Shown here: positions 44,625-54,615 of the stretch, piece after piece | Position numbering within the stretch: position 1 is the stretch's first letter | How the letters are laid out: each line of letters starts with the position of its first letter | Assembly (NCBI GenBank): GCA_009602725.1 | Contig: WELB01000103.1 | Span: forward strand, 184,084 to 248,083 | Length of the DNA: 64,000 nucleotides | Direction: 5' to 3' | Source: Spirogloea muscicola | Taxonomy: Eukaryota > Streptophyta > Zygnematophyceae > Spirogloeales > Spirogloeaceae | Translations under genes and position numbers: made by a program | Notes under the pieces: model-generated | Database searches by the model: none | Told to the model about the DNA's origin: nothing | Seen by the model: only the letters and a program-made list of their open reading frames with translations

Positions 44625-45167
44625 TGTAGAGAACCTCGCCCTACACACGCAGTTAGGGTGAGCAGTCCTTATTGAGTTCGGCTGTAGGGGGTTTACGGAC
44701 CAACCCACTACACAGGCAAAGCACTAGGGCATAGGCGCAGCGAAACAGGCCCCGTGGCGCCGCCGTCCGGCGGCGACTCCACCTCCTGGGCGCAGGCCGG
44801 CGCAGCAAGCCCCGCAGCAGAGTGCGGCGGCGGCTGCGGCGGCGAGCAGCGGCAAGGCTGCTCCTGGGCTTCACCGGTTCGAACTCCCCGTTAAGCCTCA
44901 GCCCAAGGCTCTTCGTGCTTCCCCGTGCCACCCCCCCTCCAGGGGTGTGAGCGGGTCGCCCCAGGGCCTGCCTTGCGGCGGGCCAAAGATCTCCCTTGAA
45001 CGGGTGGATCCTGGCGAGGGGATTTCTGAACGGGCGGGGCCCGCACCTGGGCGGGCCACTTTCCCGGCCAGCCAGCCCGCCACCTGGCGGGCCCACTTGT
45101 CCCAAATGGCCGGTCATGTATTGCCAACAGACCCGCGTGGCTTAACCAAACGGCTGGATCATCACAC
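44625..45167 (-). repeat. Solo LTR, type II
   Basis: Inverted copy of the type II LTR: left end TGTAGAGAACCTCGCCCTAC, the GGCGCCGCCGTCCGGCGGCG block at about 44,757, and right end AACGGCTGGATCATCACA. The ends are slightly worn and the target duplication is unclear. Confidence 0.85.
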
Positions 45168-46811
45168 ATACTGCTTTGGAATATACTATCCTCGCGGTCC
45201 ATCTCGTCACGTCGCCCAAGGTACAGACGGGGAGATTGAAAGCCCAATTTTGACGCAATCTATGACTGTAACTTGCTCTGATATGGTGCGGTATGTTGTG
45301 AAGCGGGGTAAGGCAACTGATACTAGTCGGGAAACTTTCGGAAAACATCCGGGAGTGTATATAGCTTCGGATATATATAAAGACCTGTTTCATGCTACTC
45401 ACTACATTGGCATTGTCAAGGACACCCTGACGCGCTTCGAAATCGTGTTTCGGTCCGCGACATTCGTAAGCTCCTCCAGATATTGCTATAGAGACTCCTG
45501 ATATTGACGACGCGAGTATAACGGTCGTGATGTGCGAGGCTGGAAGTGCAAGAAGGTCGAATGGATCTCCAAGCCCGAGCTGCGCGCGATGTAAGAGTAG
45601 TTGGGAAAGCAATGCAGGGGCTGCAGCACTCATTCAGCAACAAAGTTCGGATATCTAAAGGTTTGAAGGGTCTGGGAGGGTGAGTGAAGAAGTCATCACC
45701 CCCCTCCCTGCTCAGATCAACGTATTCCCTAGTGAATTCGTTATGTGCTGGCTCTACACATCGACCTTGCCATGCTCGTAAGACCATTCAAATATTCCCC
45801 TGTACAGCTGATGTGCTGAGGTCTTCCCGACTTCACGGCCCCTTTCAAGGCTCATGGGTCTATATCACCAACGCTTTCACTTGAACGATCCCGCCACAGG
45901 CCGTCAATAGCCACGACAGTGTATCCCATCAGTCTGTCAAAACCGATTCTGAAGCTGTCCAGCTTTCTCGACCCGTCATTGGTCCCTCGAAGGTCACTGA
46001 GAGTCTACTACTGACGACATATATTCACTGGTCGTCAATGTCAACCCATACGATCACTAATTGCCCCCCCCAGTAAGACTTATCCACAGCGGACACTGCC
46101 GGTCATAATTTGAGCGCCAGCACCATACTGTCCCGCGCCAAGACTCCAATTTGCGTCATTCTCTGCTCGCTTGAAGCAAAGACACTTCCAACGATCGTCA
46201 GCCCGGTGAGGTGCATAGTCTGGAGGCATCCGACGAGCCTTCCCCTGTGGTACTGACAATCCAAAAGTCGTCAGCCTGGCGAGGTGTACTATCGAGAAGA
46301 CTGTCAAGCCTTTCCCTGCAGCGTAGACAAATAAAGGGTATCACAGTGATTGTGGCGTTGGTGAGCGAGCACGGTATACATTGTTTTCTATAATACAAAG
46401 TGAGCCACATTGATCCAGAGACAATGATTGTCCTAATATATGATATGTCTCCTCAGACGACCTACCAAATGGGCGATTCAAGCCAGGGACCGGTGGATTG
46501 CAAGCTGTGTAAGAGCCTGGGGTACAGGACACTAGGGAAAGGAGGCCATTGCCTAGTCCCTGTTAAGCAGGTCATATTCTGGACCTTCTACAGCACGGCA
46601 AGCAGCGGCCGTCAAGGCTGGAGGCTACCACAGGCTGCATGGGTACCCGTGACCGAGGAGGCCGACCCCTTTAGCGGCACGACATGATGCTTACAGACAG
46701 TACCTACTCCTCATAACCACCATGTGTCTATGTTGCTCACCAACTAAATATCTGTGAGAATCACCCACAACTATACAAGAGTGGGAATTGCAGACAAGAA
46801 CTTTGCTCGGT
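45168..46811. other. No gene recognised
   Basis: The most AT-rich part of the window, just downstream of the J-domain gene. Open frames (for example minus 45,142-45,633 and plus 46,400-46,687) carry no motif and partly overlap the LTR. It may hold the 3' UTR of the J-domain gene at its right edge. Confidence 0.4.
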
Positions 46812-47994
46812 CTATGAGCACTCTGGAGTCTTTTGTCTAGACCTTTCAGTCAATATACGAGCAATGCGCTCTCTCTTTATGTCGTCAGAGCTTGGCTCAA
46901 TCACCCTCGTGGGAGGCATATCGTGGTCCTGGCCGCGACGATACATGTTATGAGTGTACATCTCTGTCCTACCAAGCAAAAGCGCTCCTCCGAACAGTGT
47001 GCCTCCTAGGAATAGCCCTAGGCCCCAGACTCTGATTGCCAGGGTCGATGAGGCTGATCTTCTCATGTATTTCCCGGACTGCACGCCATCAGCCTGTGAA
47101 GTCGAGCGTCGGGAAAACGTAATCAGCAAATTAAGTGGTCCATGTAACCGGCAACATTCAGAAGACTACCATGCTTGTAAGTCATGGCTCAAGCAACAAG
47201 GGAATTCTATGAATCTCGCACAACACATGTTTGGCACAACACGTCCTCAGCAGAGCAATTTATTAAAACAAGGAAGGTCACTCGTAATCGTCAAAATATC
47301 ATCTGGCTGCTCGCTTGTTGCATCTCAGCTCCCCAAGGGGATGACGCTATACATAAAAGAGTCTCAAGGCACACATTCGTCACGGGCTAACTCGAAGCTG
47401 AGCAACTGCAAAGAATGGGCAGATCATGGGGGGGGGGGGAAAGCTGAGGTAGCGGGTATGGCACTGGACTGGAGATGGACTATTTGTGCGACACTACCTG
47501 CCGGTCAATAGGGAGAGGGCATTAGCTTCGCTAACCTGGGGGCGTCGCCGTCGTGTCGCGAAGGTACCACTCGGACTTGTCTTGGCTCTTTGTATGTGAC
47601 TGTACGCCTCTGTGACTCGCCTGAAGTCCAGCTCGCCGTCGGGCTTCACATCAGGGTGGCTGTGATCACACGACCAAACGAGGAGGCCCACCATGTGTGA
47701 GTGAGAGTAGCTGACAGAAGGCAACAGGGTGCCGCCGAGCCTGCAACGTCGCCAGGCCCAACACGGCCGGCTGGGCAAGGGCACGACTCGACGAACAAAG
47801 AGAGGGGTCAGACGGGGCAGCGGGAGCGGGCTTCGGTGCTGAGACCATTGGAGGGCGAGCTTGCGGTACGCCCGCTTGACCTCCTCGGGAGACGCACCAG
47901 GCGGTACTCCCAGGACGGCGTAGGCGTCCAGCCCCGGGGCCGGCGCGCAGCGGCGGCGGGCGTCGGAGCCGGGCCCGGACTCGGCGCTGCTCAT
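46812..47994 (-). CDS. Small J-domain (DnaJ-like) co-chaperone with one membrane segment, three exons
   Basis: Proposed exons on the minus strand: 47,994-47,846, 47,659-47,536 and 47,093-46,812, giving 184 residues. The introns (47,845-47,660, 186 nt; 47,535-47,094, 442 nt) have GT...AG ends and the phases agree across both joins. Residues 22-75 form a J-domain: LDAYAVLGVPPGASPEEVKR, AYRKLALQ, the essential HPD motif at 51-53 (encoded right after intron 1), and FRRVTEAY. J-domains stimulate Hsp70 ATPase. Exon 3 encodes a hydrophobic segment (about 113-132, VWGLGLFLGGTLFGGALLLG) followed by a charged tail, suggesting a single-pass membrane protein; the compartment is unknown. Intron 1 lies inside the J-domain and is a multiple of three, so an unspliced frame also stays open to 47,494. 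Joining of exon 3 is the least certain step: it rests on phase and a TTCACAG acceptor. The start is the first ATG in frame. Confidence 0.62.
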
Positions 47995-47999
47995 GAGGC

Positions 48000-48062
48000 C
48001 ATGACCGAGGCCGCGGCGGCGCGCTAAACCCTAAACCCCTGATTCCTAAATCCTAACGGGGC
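48000..48062 (-). promoter_or_regulatory. Telo-box and minimal upstream ORF before the J-domain gene
   Basis: AAACCCTAA (48,026-48,034) followed by AACCCC and two degenerate units (CCTAAATCCTAAC) lies 32 bases upstream of the J-domain ATG. Telo-boxes are known plant promoter/5'-leader elements of growth- and translation-related genes, usually near transcription starts. An upstream ATG at 48,002 reads Met-Ala-Ser-stop, and its TGA overlaps the main ATG (ATGA), a layout that could modulate translation by re-initiation. Confidence 0.55.
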
Positions 48063-48239
48063 CAGGGAGAGGTGGCTGCGAGGCCTGAGGCGGCGGCGCG
48101 GCTGCGCCACGTCTCGCACGCGGTCGCAGGGAGCCTGACCCTGAAGAGAGGGCGGCCTGCGGGGCGGCGGCGGGGAGCAGACGCCGCTGGCGATGTTGGC
48201 GACGGCTGTGCTCTCACTTAGGGCTCGGTCACTTCTTTT
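48063..48239. other. GC-rich promoter-like spacer
   Basis: Very GC-rich stretch between the J-domain gene and the LINE repeats; no frame with a motif. Plausible promoter of the J-domain gene, by position only. Confidence 0.35.
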
Positions 48240-48500
48240 GTCTTGTCGCCTTTCGTAGCTGCTTATTTCTTTTTTGTGCTTGAGTTTTTATAGTGCTTGC
48301 CCTGGCCCCTTCTCGCACTTTGTTATTCTTTTTGGGCCAGGCTAAACCCATACCCTCTATGGGCGAGCCCCTCGCTCTTGGGCTGGCGTTTCTTTTCCAC
48401 GCAGGAAGGGGCTCTTCCAAAGATTGCAAGCTCATCCATATGGAGTGTGTACTGCGTGCTGGAGGGCCTGACGGCCAAGTGCAAAGGGAAGCACATTGAC
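48240..48500 (+). repeat. LINE 3' tail
   Basis: Same block order as the tail at 1,690-1,830: T-rich start, CCCTGGCCCCTTCTCGCACT, GGGCCAGGCTAAACCC, CCTCTATGGGCGAGCCC, then a GGAAGGGGCTCTTCC stretch. No adjoining coding part. Confidence 0.7.
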
Positions 48501-48582
48501 AGATGCACATGACCTGCTCCTAAGCTGACCCGCTCAGTAACCACAAGTATCGGTCGCTGACTGATGCCCGAATACCAGACGG

Positions 48583-48960
48583 CTATTGGCAAGCTCTCAT
48601 CAATTGCCACCAGCTACAGCTCGACCGGCTTTCTGGCAACGCATTAGCCTGAGCTCGCTGCAGATATGCTTCCACACTGAGTCGCAAAATCAACATATAG
48701 GCTGCCGGCATGCCCATCTCGGCTGGAAGCATGTCCTCACGACGTGCATATCCTAGACCTGCGATGTTCTCAAGTAGGGTACCAAACTGAGGATCCATGC
48801 AGCCATAGCAGATGCGTCTGGTTGGAGATGATCGCTACGGGGGTAGTCAGAGCACTGCTGCAGCTCCTTCTGCTGTGCAATTCTCAATGCGTGTCCAGAA
48901 ATGTCGGTCGATGCTGAACACCTGTACAAAGGTCGCAAAGGCAGTGAAAAGCAGCCCAAA
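48583..48960 (-). mobile_element. LINE fragment, second family, C-terminal part
   Basis: Minus-strand pieces SDYPRSDHLQPDASAM, MDPQFGTLLENIAGLGYARR, EDMLPAEMGMPAAY and LQRAQANAL match the plus-strand copy at 50,160-50,450 almost block for block (SDYPCRNH..., FHTLLEKIA, GYARREDTLPAQMGMPAAYL). This is the C-terminal region after the endonuclease of a LINE family different from the AGSLAQVYRMRL family. Frameshifted. Confidence 0.65.
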
Positions 48961-49180
48961 GAAAGTGGACAATGGTCTGAAGGGGCCGGAAAGCGCTAAA
49001 GCACTTCCAATGCAAGGCAATGGCTGAGAGAGGCTAGTCCAAAAGTTGCTAAGACACAGAAGTAAGCAAGTATTACAAAGGAGGGTCACTTGTTAACCCC
49101 TGGTATGGAGAAACAGCTATTACAATGAAATGGCTTTGAGAGGCCAGCCCAAAGGAATGGAAAGGACTGACTAGGGTCGA
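48915..49180 (-). repeat. Two LINE 3' tails in a row
   Basis: Inverted tail blocks: CAAAGGCAGTGAAAAGCAGCCC near 48,940, and GAGAGGCCAGCCCAAAGGAA with TGGAAAGGACTGAC near 49,135-49,165. Both carry the GGCTGG stem sequence. Confidence 0.6.
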
Positions 49181-49234
49181 GAGGCGCTGATAACACGGAA
49201 CTATTTTCTGCAAACTTCTGCGAGAGACACTCAA

Positions 49235-49590
49235 CAAACTTTAGTCAGCAAGTGCAGATCGGAAGCCCCTAGTAAGCAGCCGCAAGGCAGAGAGACTAGC
49301 CGCCGGGAAAATAAAGCTCTTCCAAAGTTGCCAAGTGCTGTGAAAAGCCAGCCCAGAAAGGAAGGACTAAAGGGCCGGAAAGCGCTTGAACCACACAGCT
49401 ATGCAAGTGGCTACAGCAGTTTGGAGCTGAGTATCCCCGAGTCAGCAGCCGCAAGTTGGAGTAACTTGCAGCAGGAAAAGAGTCACCCTGATGGAACACA
49501 CAAGTAGCAGCCAAATTGCCGCCTGCCAGCAAGTGCACTGCATGAGCCCGGAAATCTGATAAGAACCTTAGCTCATGCAAATGGGGCGGG
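49235..49590 (-). mobile_element. LINE 3' ends, 5'-truncated copies
   Basis: The minus strand gives SFPAASYSNLRLLTRGY (about 49,490-49,435), the typical LINE C-terminus, followed by its tail with GGGCTGGCTTTTCACAG (about 49,345-49,365). A second C-terminal end lies at about 49,310-49,260 (the GCGGCTAGTCTCTCTGCCTT block). Upstream coding sequence is missing, as expected for incomplete target-primed reverse transcription. Confidence 0.65.
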
Positions 49591-49905
49591 GGCTGTGGAC
49601 AGGAGCATAAAAGGTCCGCATGGGCCGGGAAGCGCCGAAACACACAAGTAAGCAAGTACCACAAAGGATGGTCACTTTTGCAACCTCTAGTAAGAGATCG
49701 CAAGTCAGTAAGACTAGCTGCTGGAAAGCAGTCACCTTTGACGATAGCCAGAGGCGGCAGCTAGAGCACAAGCAGCTCGTAGCTCGCAGATTTGAAGAAG
49801 ACGGGGAGGTGCATGCGGACACGTGGGCAAGCAAGCCGGCGGCATTGAAGCCGGGCAGCCCACCTTGCTGTCCCCTGACAACATTTGATGGCCCGCCGAG
49901 CAAGC
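49591..49905 (-). mobile_element. LINE C-terminal fragment
   Basis: Minus strand reads GFNAAGLLAHVSACTSPSS and then, in another frame, the AASGYRQR... / LVLLTCDLLL end of the C-terminal domain, and a GGCCCATGCGGACC tail block near 49,610-49,630. Decayed copy of the AGSLAQVYRMRL family. Confidence 0.6.
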
Positions 49906-49929
49906 CGCTGCAGGAAGATAGTGGATCTC

Positions 49930-50545
49930 CCGCTGCAGGAAAGTGAGCCTTCCAGTGGGCGTCCTTAAGCTCCTACGGGACGCCCTGGCGGACCTGATGC
50001 GCGACGCGCCATTGTGGAAATGAGCAATATAATGCCCATCACCACGGGTTCCCAGGGACGCCATCACCGTCGCACCCTGGACATTGTGGGTGTACAACCT
50101 GGCGGAGGCCCACGAGCCTTAATCGATGTGGTGGTGACGGAGGCATACATGACTTCCGCGTCGACGCACATTGCTAGCCACGCAGTGGGAGGTGCTGAGC
50201 AGAGAAAGCTCCGACACTACTCTGACTACCCCTGCAGAAATCACGTCCTACCGGCGGCAGTGACACTTCCGGCTGCATGAGTCCTCGCTTCCACACCCTA
50301 CTGGAGAAGATTGCAGTTTGGGATATGCTCGACGTGAGGATACGCTTCCAGCTCAGATGGGCATGCCGGCAGCCTACTTGTCATCCTTGCCACGTCGATT
50401 GTCAGCTTGTCTGCAGCGAGCTCAGGCTCATGCATTGCATCAGAAAGCTGGTCGAGCCTTAGCTGGTAGCTCAAGAGCTTGTCGATTGTCGTCCGGGTTT
50501 CGGTAATCAGTTAGCGACCTCTATGTGCTGACTCGTGGTTACTGA
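49930..50545 (+). mobile_element. LINE fragment, second family: endonuclease-like domain and C-terminus
   Basis: From about 50,056 the plus strand reads RTLDIVGVQPGGGPRALIDV VVTEAY: the two acidic residues (LD and IDV) spaced by about 15 residues fit a restriction-like PD-(D/E)XK core as found in several LINE clades (family knowledge). It continues HIASHAVGGAEQRKLRHYSD, FHTLLEKIA, GYARREDTLPAQMGMPAAYL and QRAQAHALHQKAGRALA, ending in a VLTRGY-like terminus (about 50,540). Several frame changes. Confidence 0.68.
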
Positions 50546-50584
50546 GCGGGTCAGCTTAGCAGCAGGTGACGTACATTTGTCAAT

Positions 50585-50870
50585 GTGCTTGCCTTTGTAC
50601 TTGGCCACACAGGCCCTCCATCTCTCAATACACACTCATTCCTTCCAGTGAAGGAAGACATTTCCAGTAGAAGCGATGGCTGTGATTGTCCAGGCCAGTC
50701 CAGTGCGCTCTTCCGCTGCAGGAGGTCAGCCATTGACTGCCAAATGCTCCGAGCACGTCCATCGCCAGCGCCACAGACTCATCGTTGGCAGGGTCGTCCG
50801 CATATTCGCGGATCGCTCCCAGGCACTCGCAATTCACCAGCATGCTGGGTCGCACTAGGACAGACAAATG
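50585..50870 (-). mobile_element. LINE C-terminal fragment
   Basis: Minus frame 50,867-50,625 reads LGAIREYADDPANDESVALA MDVLGAFGSQWL. This matches the segment KYADHP..., ...NVHGALGSQWLDLLARLA of other LINE copies (for example 62,745-62,840). No tail adjoins. Confidence 0.65.
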
Positions 50871-50949
50871 GCTTGCGTTGTGGTGCTCTGCCTCCCGATT
50901 AGCTTATTAGATATGTCTGTGCTAGGGTACTAGAGAGCCCCTAAGACAC

Positions 50950-51265
50950 TAGCTGCTACTTCTGGGTCTCGTCGGGGTGCCTCTTTCCAGCTGCAAATTA
51001 CTCAGACTCGCGGCTGCTGAGTCGGGGTTATCAAGCTCCCATTCGCTGTAGTCTCTTGCATGGCTATGTAGTTTTGTACTTAGCACTCCGGCTCCGTCAG
51101 ACCTTGTCCATTCCTTTGGGCTGGCCTCTCACAGCCACCAGTCAATCTGGCCGCGCTTTCTTTTCATTATGGCGCCTCTCCTTTTCTTGGGCTGGCACTC
51201 ACAGGCATCGCCCTCTTTTGGAAGAGTCTTTGTCCGACCCTTTACCTTGTTGATTGTTTCTGGCC
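50950..51265 (+). mobile_element. LINE 3' end with tail
   Basis: A C-terminal end (GGGTCTCGTCGGGGTGCCTC, then GCGGCTGCTGAGTCGGGGTT) is followed by CTGTAGTCTCTTGCATGGCT, then CCTTGTCCATTCCTTTGGGC TGGCCTCTCACAGCC at about 51,103-51,137. It gives the best example of the 3' tail of the family also seen at 49,400, 52,520, 54,010, 54,440 and 61,310. Confidence 0.7.
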
Positions 51266-52330
51266 TGGCTTTTATTCTTTCTTAAATAGCCCTCGCCCCC
51301 TTTGGCTGTCCCGCTGCGGAGGAGAGCCATTTTCCTCCGAACACCCGTACCAACGCTTTCCCCTGGCCCCTTCGACCTTTTTTGCTTTATTTTTATTAGG
51401 GCTGGCCTCTGCCAGCCCTTTGGGAGAGCCAGCCCCTCTTCTCTATGGGCGCGCACGTCTTACCAACCGCGTGCCCCGCTTAAGCGACCGAAGGATTTCT
51501 CCCAGTAGAATTTCCTTTGACATTGCCAGAGGTGGCAGCTAGAGCACGGCCAGCTCGCAAACGCCAGGCGTGGGCTAAGGGGAAACGACGCTTCTGCCAA
51601 TAATAGGAATCAGCTCACCATTTCACGACAATGGCTGTGAGAGGCCAGCCCAAAAAACGAAGAAAAGACGCCTCTGCGTGCTGCTTAGATTTCTATTTGT
51701 GCTTGTTCTTCTCTAGTGCTTCCCCTGGCCCCTTCTCGTCCTTTGTTCATTCTTTTTTGAGCTGGCTTTTTCCAGCCCCTATCCTCAATGGGCGAGCCCT
51801 TCTTCTTCTTCTGCGTGCCGGTCGGGCAATTGCTTCCTGCAGCCTCTGGCCCTGGTCAGGAGACTAGTTTCTCCGACCTGCTGCTGCTCAACAGAGAGAA
51901 AGACACTTCCAGTGAGGGCGGTGGCTCAACAGGGTGCTCAACAGGAGCTACTGAGTTAGCTACTGGATCACTGTGTGTTTCAGAGCCCAAAGGATTGTAC
52001 AAGGTCTGAAAAGAATGTGACTCTCCCAAAGAAGATTGTCGGCGCTTACTCTGGCCCCCTCGGACTTTTTCAATCTTTGCTCTGGGCTGGCCTCTCACAG
52101 CGACCGCCCTCTACTGAAGCGTCTTCTCTTTCTTTTCTGGCCACTCACAGCCATCGCCCTCTACTAGAAGCGTCCTTATCTCGCTGGTCCGCTGTACTGG
52201 TGACTGTGGGTTTTCACCGGTTTGACTCGCCTCCTTGTACACTTTTTTGGGCTGGCCTCTCACAGTTCTCGCCCCCTTGGAAGAGCCCCTTTCTTTGTTG
52301 CGGCTACTGACTAGAGGTTACCAAGTGATA
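51266..52330 (+). repeat. Cluster of LINE 3' tails
   Basis: Tandemly stacked tails. Hairpin blocks (GGGCTGG..., with matching CAGCC) occur at about 51,400, 51,760 (ending CCTATCCTCAATGGGCGAGC), 52,085 and 52,250 on the plus strand, and an inverted one at 51,630-51,650. TCACAGCCATCGCCCTCT occurs near 52,145. Only short coding ends lie between them. Confidence 0.6.
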
Positions 52331-52364
52331 TCCTACATGGTCCTTGCTTAGAACAGCTCTCCCA

Positions 52365-52640
52365 ATTTACGGCAATGGCTGTGAGAAGCCAGTCCAACAA
52401 GGTTGAACAAGGTTCACAGGACCGATAGAATGTGCTCTCTCAAAGTGGGCAAGGGCTGTGATCAGCCAGCCCGAATTTACTAAGAATGTACAAAGAAAGG
52501 CGCCAAAACCGCATAGCTGTGCACACGGCTATGCAAGAGACTACAGCGAATGGGAGTTTAGCAACCTCGAGTCAGCAGCAAGTCGGATTACCTTGCAGCT
52601 GAAAAAGAGGCACCCGACGAGACCCAGAAGCAGCAGCCAT
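52365..52640 (-). mobile_element. LINE 3' end (minus)
   Basis: Inverted C-terminal end (CGAGTCAGCAGCAAGTCGGA, CAGCTGAAAAAGAGGCACCC, about 52,568-52,610), the CTATGCAAGAGACTACAGCG block (52,532), and two inverted tails (GTGAGAAGCCAGTCCAACAA near 52,390; GTGATCAGCCAGCCCGAATT near 52,459). Confidence 0.65.
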
Positions 52641-52800
52641 GTCATGTCTTTTAATTGTTTTCGGCCCTTTTGGACCTTGTCAAATCCTTTTGTGCTGGCT
52701 GTTCACAGCCCGCGCCCACCTTGAGAGAGCCACTTTCTTTCTTCTCCATACTTTTCCACCTTCTACTTATTCTGATCTGGACTTGCTAAGTAGAGGTTAC
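52641..52800 (+). repeat. LINE 3' tail
   Basis: CGGCCCTTTTGGACCTTGTC followed by GTGCTGGCTGTTCACAGCCC (about 52,691-52,710) and GAGAGCCACTTTCTTTC. Confidence 0.65.
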
Positions 52801-52837
52801 TAAGACGCCTCTTGCCGACGTCTTGGAGACCATTACC

Positions 52838-52994
52838 CTGCTTTCTGCGCCATCCGGCCCTTTCAGACCGTGTCCATGCCTTTGGGCTGGCCTCTCAGAA
52901 AGACTTAGCTCTAATTGAAAATTGGCATTGGCTGTGAGAGGCCAGCCCAAAGGAATGGACAAGGTCTGAAAGGGCCGGATGGCGCAATAAGCAG
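52838..52994. repeat. Long inverted repeat made of two LINE tails
   Basis: CTGCTTTCTGCGCCATCCGG at the left edge and CCGGATGGCGCAATAAGCAG at the right edge are near-complements. The arms (about 66 bp, including GGCCCTTTCAGACC and GGGCTGGCCTCTCA) stay paired with few mismatches around an A/T-rich loop near 52,905-52,930. An RNA from either strand would fold into a long near-perfect hairpin. Confidence 0.85.
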
Positions 52995-53261
52995 TATACT
53001 GTAGCGGACTGGGCTAACCGACAGTTAGTAGATAGCGGTTAGCGGATGATGTAATGGACAATGCTTATATCGGACGGGTGTCGCACCCTAGGGGGGTACC
53101 CTGTCCGCCCTGGACCTCTTGCCCGTTGCAATACTGGTCTCCAAGACGTCCGTAAATGGGCTCTCAATACCCTTCAGTCAGCAAGTGCAAGTAAGAGTAG
53201 CTAGAGGCCGGAAAAGCGTCTCACAGCAATTGCCGTGAATTGGAAGAGCTGATCCCTTTCA

Positions 53262-53293
53262 GGGCTGGCTTTCACAGCTGTGAAAGCCAGCCC
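53262..53293. repeat. Perfect 32-bp palindrome
   Basis: GGGCTGGCTTTCACAG and its exact complement CTGTGAAAGCCAGCCC meet without a spacer. It looks like two LINE tail hairpins fused head to head. Confidence 0.95.
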
Positions 53294-53670
53294 TTCTCGC
53301 GCTTTTCTGGCTTTAGGCTGGCCTTTCCCAGCCCCTACCCTCTGTGGGCGAGCAATTTCTATTTTCTGGCCCTTCGAAATTTGTTCAACCTTTTCTTGGG
53401 CTGGCTTCACAGCCATCGCCCTCTTCTGGAAGAGTCTGTCTACTTTGGAAGAGCTTTTGTGTGGAAGAGCTTACTACTCTCTTTCGTCCTTGCCTCTCTG
53501 ATTACCGAGCAGCTCTTCGAAGGAATGCTGTGTGTGTTAGAGAGATGTATTTCGAGGCGAGGGCTTTGAAAAGCCGGCCCACAACACATCGAAGAAGGTC
53601 CGCAGAAGTTGTACTTGTAAAGGGGCGGGGGCTGCAATGGGCCAGCCCCAATGTCCGACAAGGTCCAAGC
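53294..53670. repeat. LINE 3' tails in both orientations
   Basis: Plus tails near 53,310-53,350 (GGCTGGCCTTTCCCAGCCCC, CCTCTGTGGGCGAG) and 53,395-53,430 (GGGCTGGCTTCACAGCCATC). A minus tail lies near 53,625-53,660 (GGGGCTGCAATGGGCCAGCC). Confidence 0.6.
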
Positions 53671-53885
53671 AAGGCGCTCTCATGTCAAGTTCGTGTTGCG
53701 CAGCTCAAGCAGAGGGTTCGGGTTCGGTTCAGTTACCTGGCTACGTGACGTCGTCTGCTCGCATTGGTCCTTGGGCTGGCCATCTACAGCCCCTGCCATA
53801 TATTGGAAGAGCTGTTGTGTAGAAGAGAGTTTTGCAGGCGTGCAAGGGATATCGGCCTGCCCACCCAGCTGGTCCCTCAATATTC
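53671..53885 (+). repeat. Copy of the receptor-kinase downstream flank, split by a LINE tail
   Basis: GCGCTCTCATGTCAAGTTCG, GCTCAAGCAGAGGGTTCGG and TTGCAGGCGTGCAAGG ... CCCAGCTGGTCCCT correspond block for block to 61,011-61,170, the DNA right after the receptor-kinase stop codon. A LINE tail hairpin (GGGCTGGCCATCTACAGCCC, 53,773-53,792) interrupts this copy. Confidence 0.75.
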
Positions 53886-53985
53886 TCGGTTCTTATGAAT
53901 CTCTTCCCAGTGGAGGTATGGAGCTTTTTCCTTCTAAGGGGGTGGGGGTAATGTAAAGCGAGCGCAGAATCAACGAACAAGTTCC

Positions 53986-54370
53986 GATGGGGCGAAAGCA
54001 GCCAGACCACACAACTATGCAAGAGATTACAGCGAATGAGAGCTCAGCACCCCCCCGTCAGCAGCGGCAAATTGGAGTCACTTGCAGCTGGGAAGGAGGC
54101 ACCCCGACGAGACTCATGAGTAGCAGCCAAAGCGCGGCCTGCCCGCACGTGCATTGCGTGAGCCCGGGCCCGGGAAAGTTTTGAAGGAGATGGACAGCCG
54201 CATGCAGAACACCTGGGCATGCGACCCTGTTGCTTCGAAGCCGGGCAGCTCACCTTGCTGTCCTGCTGGCGATCGATTTCCAGCCGTGCAAGTCGCTGCA
54301 GAAGATCCAGCCAACGACTGCCAAACGCCCCGTGCAGGACCATCGCCAGCGCCACAACCTCATCACCGGC
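53986..54370 (-). mobile_element. LINE C-terminal fragment (minus)
   Basis: Minus frame 54,355-54,044 reads MALAMVLHGAFGSRWLDLLQ RLARLEIDRQQ, then (after a frame change) a C-terminal domain with HAMHVRAGRALAATHESRRG and SFPAASDSNLPLLTGG. The inverted CTATGCAAGAGATTACAGCG tail block follows at 54,015-54,034. Confidence 0.7.
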
Positions 54371-54389
54371 AGGGGATTTGCGAATCTGC

Positions 54390-54615
54390 GCTCTTTCCGG
54401 CTAGCAGCCTTGCCGACCGCGCGCCCTGCTTCCGTCGCCGATATGATGAGGTTGCTCTCCAGCTGCAACTTACTCCGACTTGGCTGCTGGCTCGGCTTAC
54501 TAAGCTCCCAGACGTAGTCTCTTGGATAGCTGTGTGAACTGACGCCTTGCGGCGCCTTTGGACCTTTGTTCTTTCCTTCTGGGCTGGTTATTCACAGCCC
54601 CGCCCCTTCGATGGT
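54390..54615 (+). mobile_element. LINE 3' end with tail (plus)
   Basis: CCAGCTGCAACTTACTCCGA CTTGGCTGCTGG (C-terminal end), then GTAGTCTCTTGGATAGCTGT, GCCTTTGGACCTTTGTTCTT and GGGCTGGTTATTCACAGCCC (54,581-54,600). Confidence 0.65.

Noticed and set aside
47494-47994. Unspliced 166-codon J-domain frame as the final gene model
   Set aside because: The HPD motif would be separated from its helix by about 62 residues without homology, while removing a GT...AG intron restores a normal J-domain spacing.
48026-48062. Chromosome end (true telomere)
   Set aside because: Only two clean CCCTAAA units, followed by degenerate ones and unique sequence; more consistent with a telo-box upstream of a gene.
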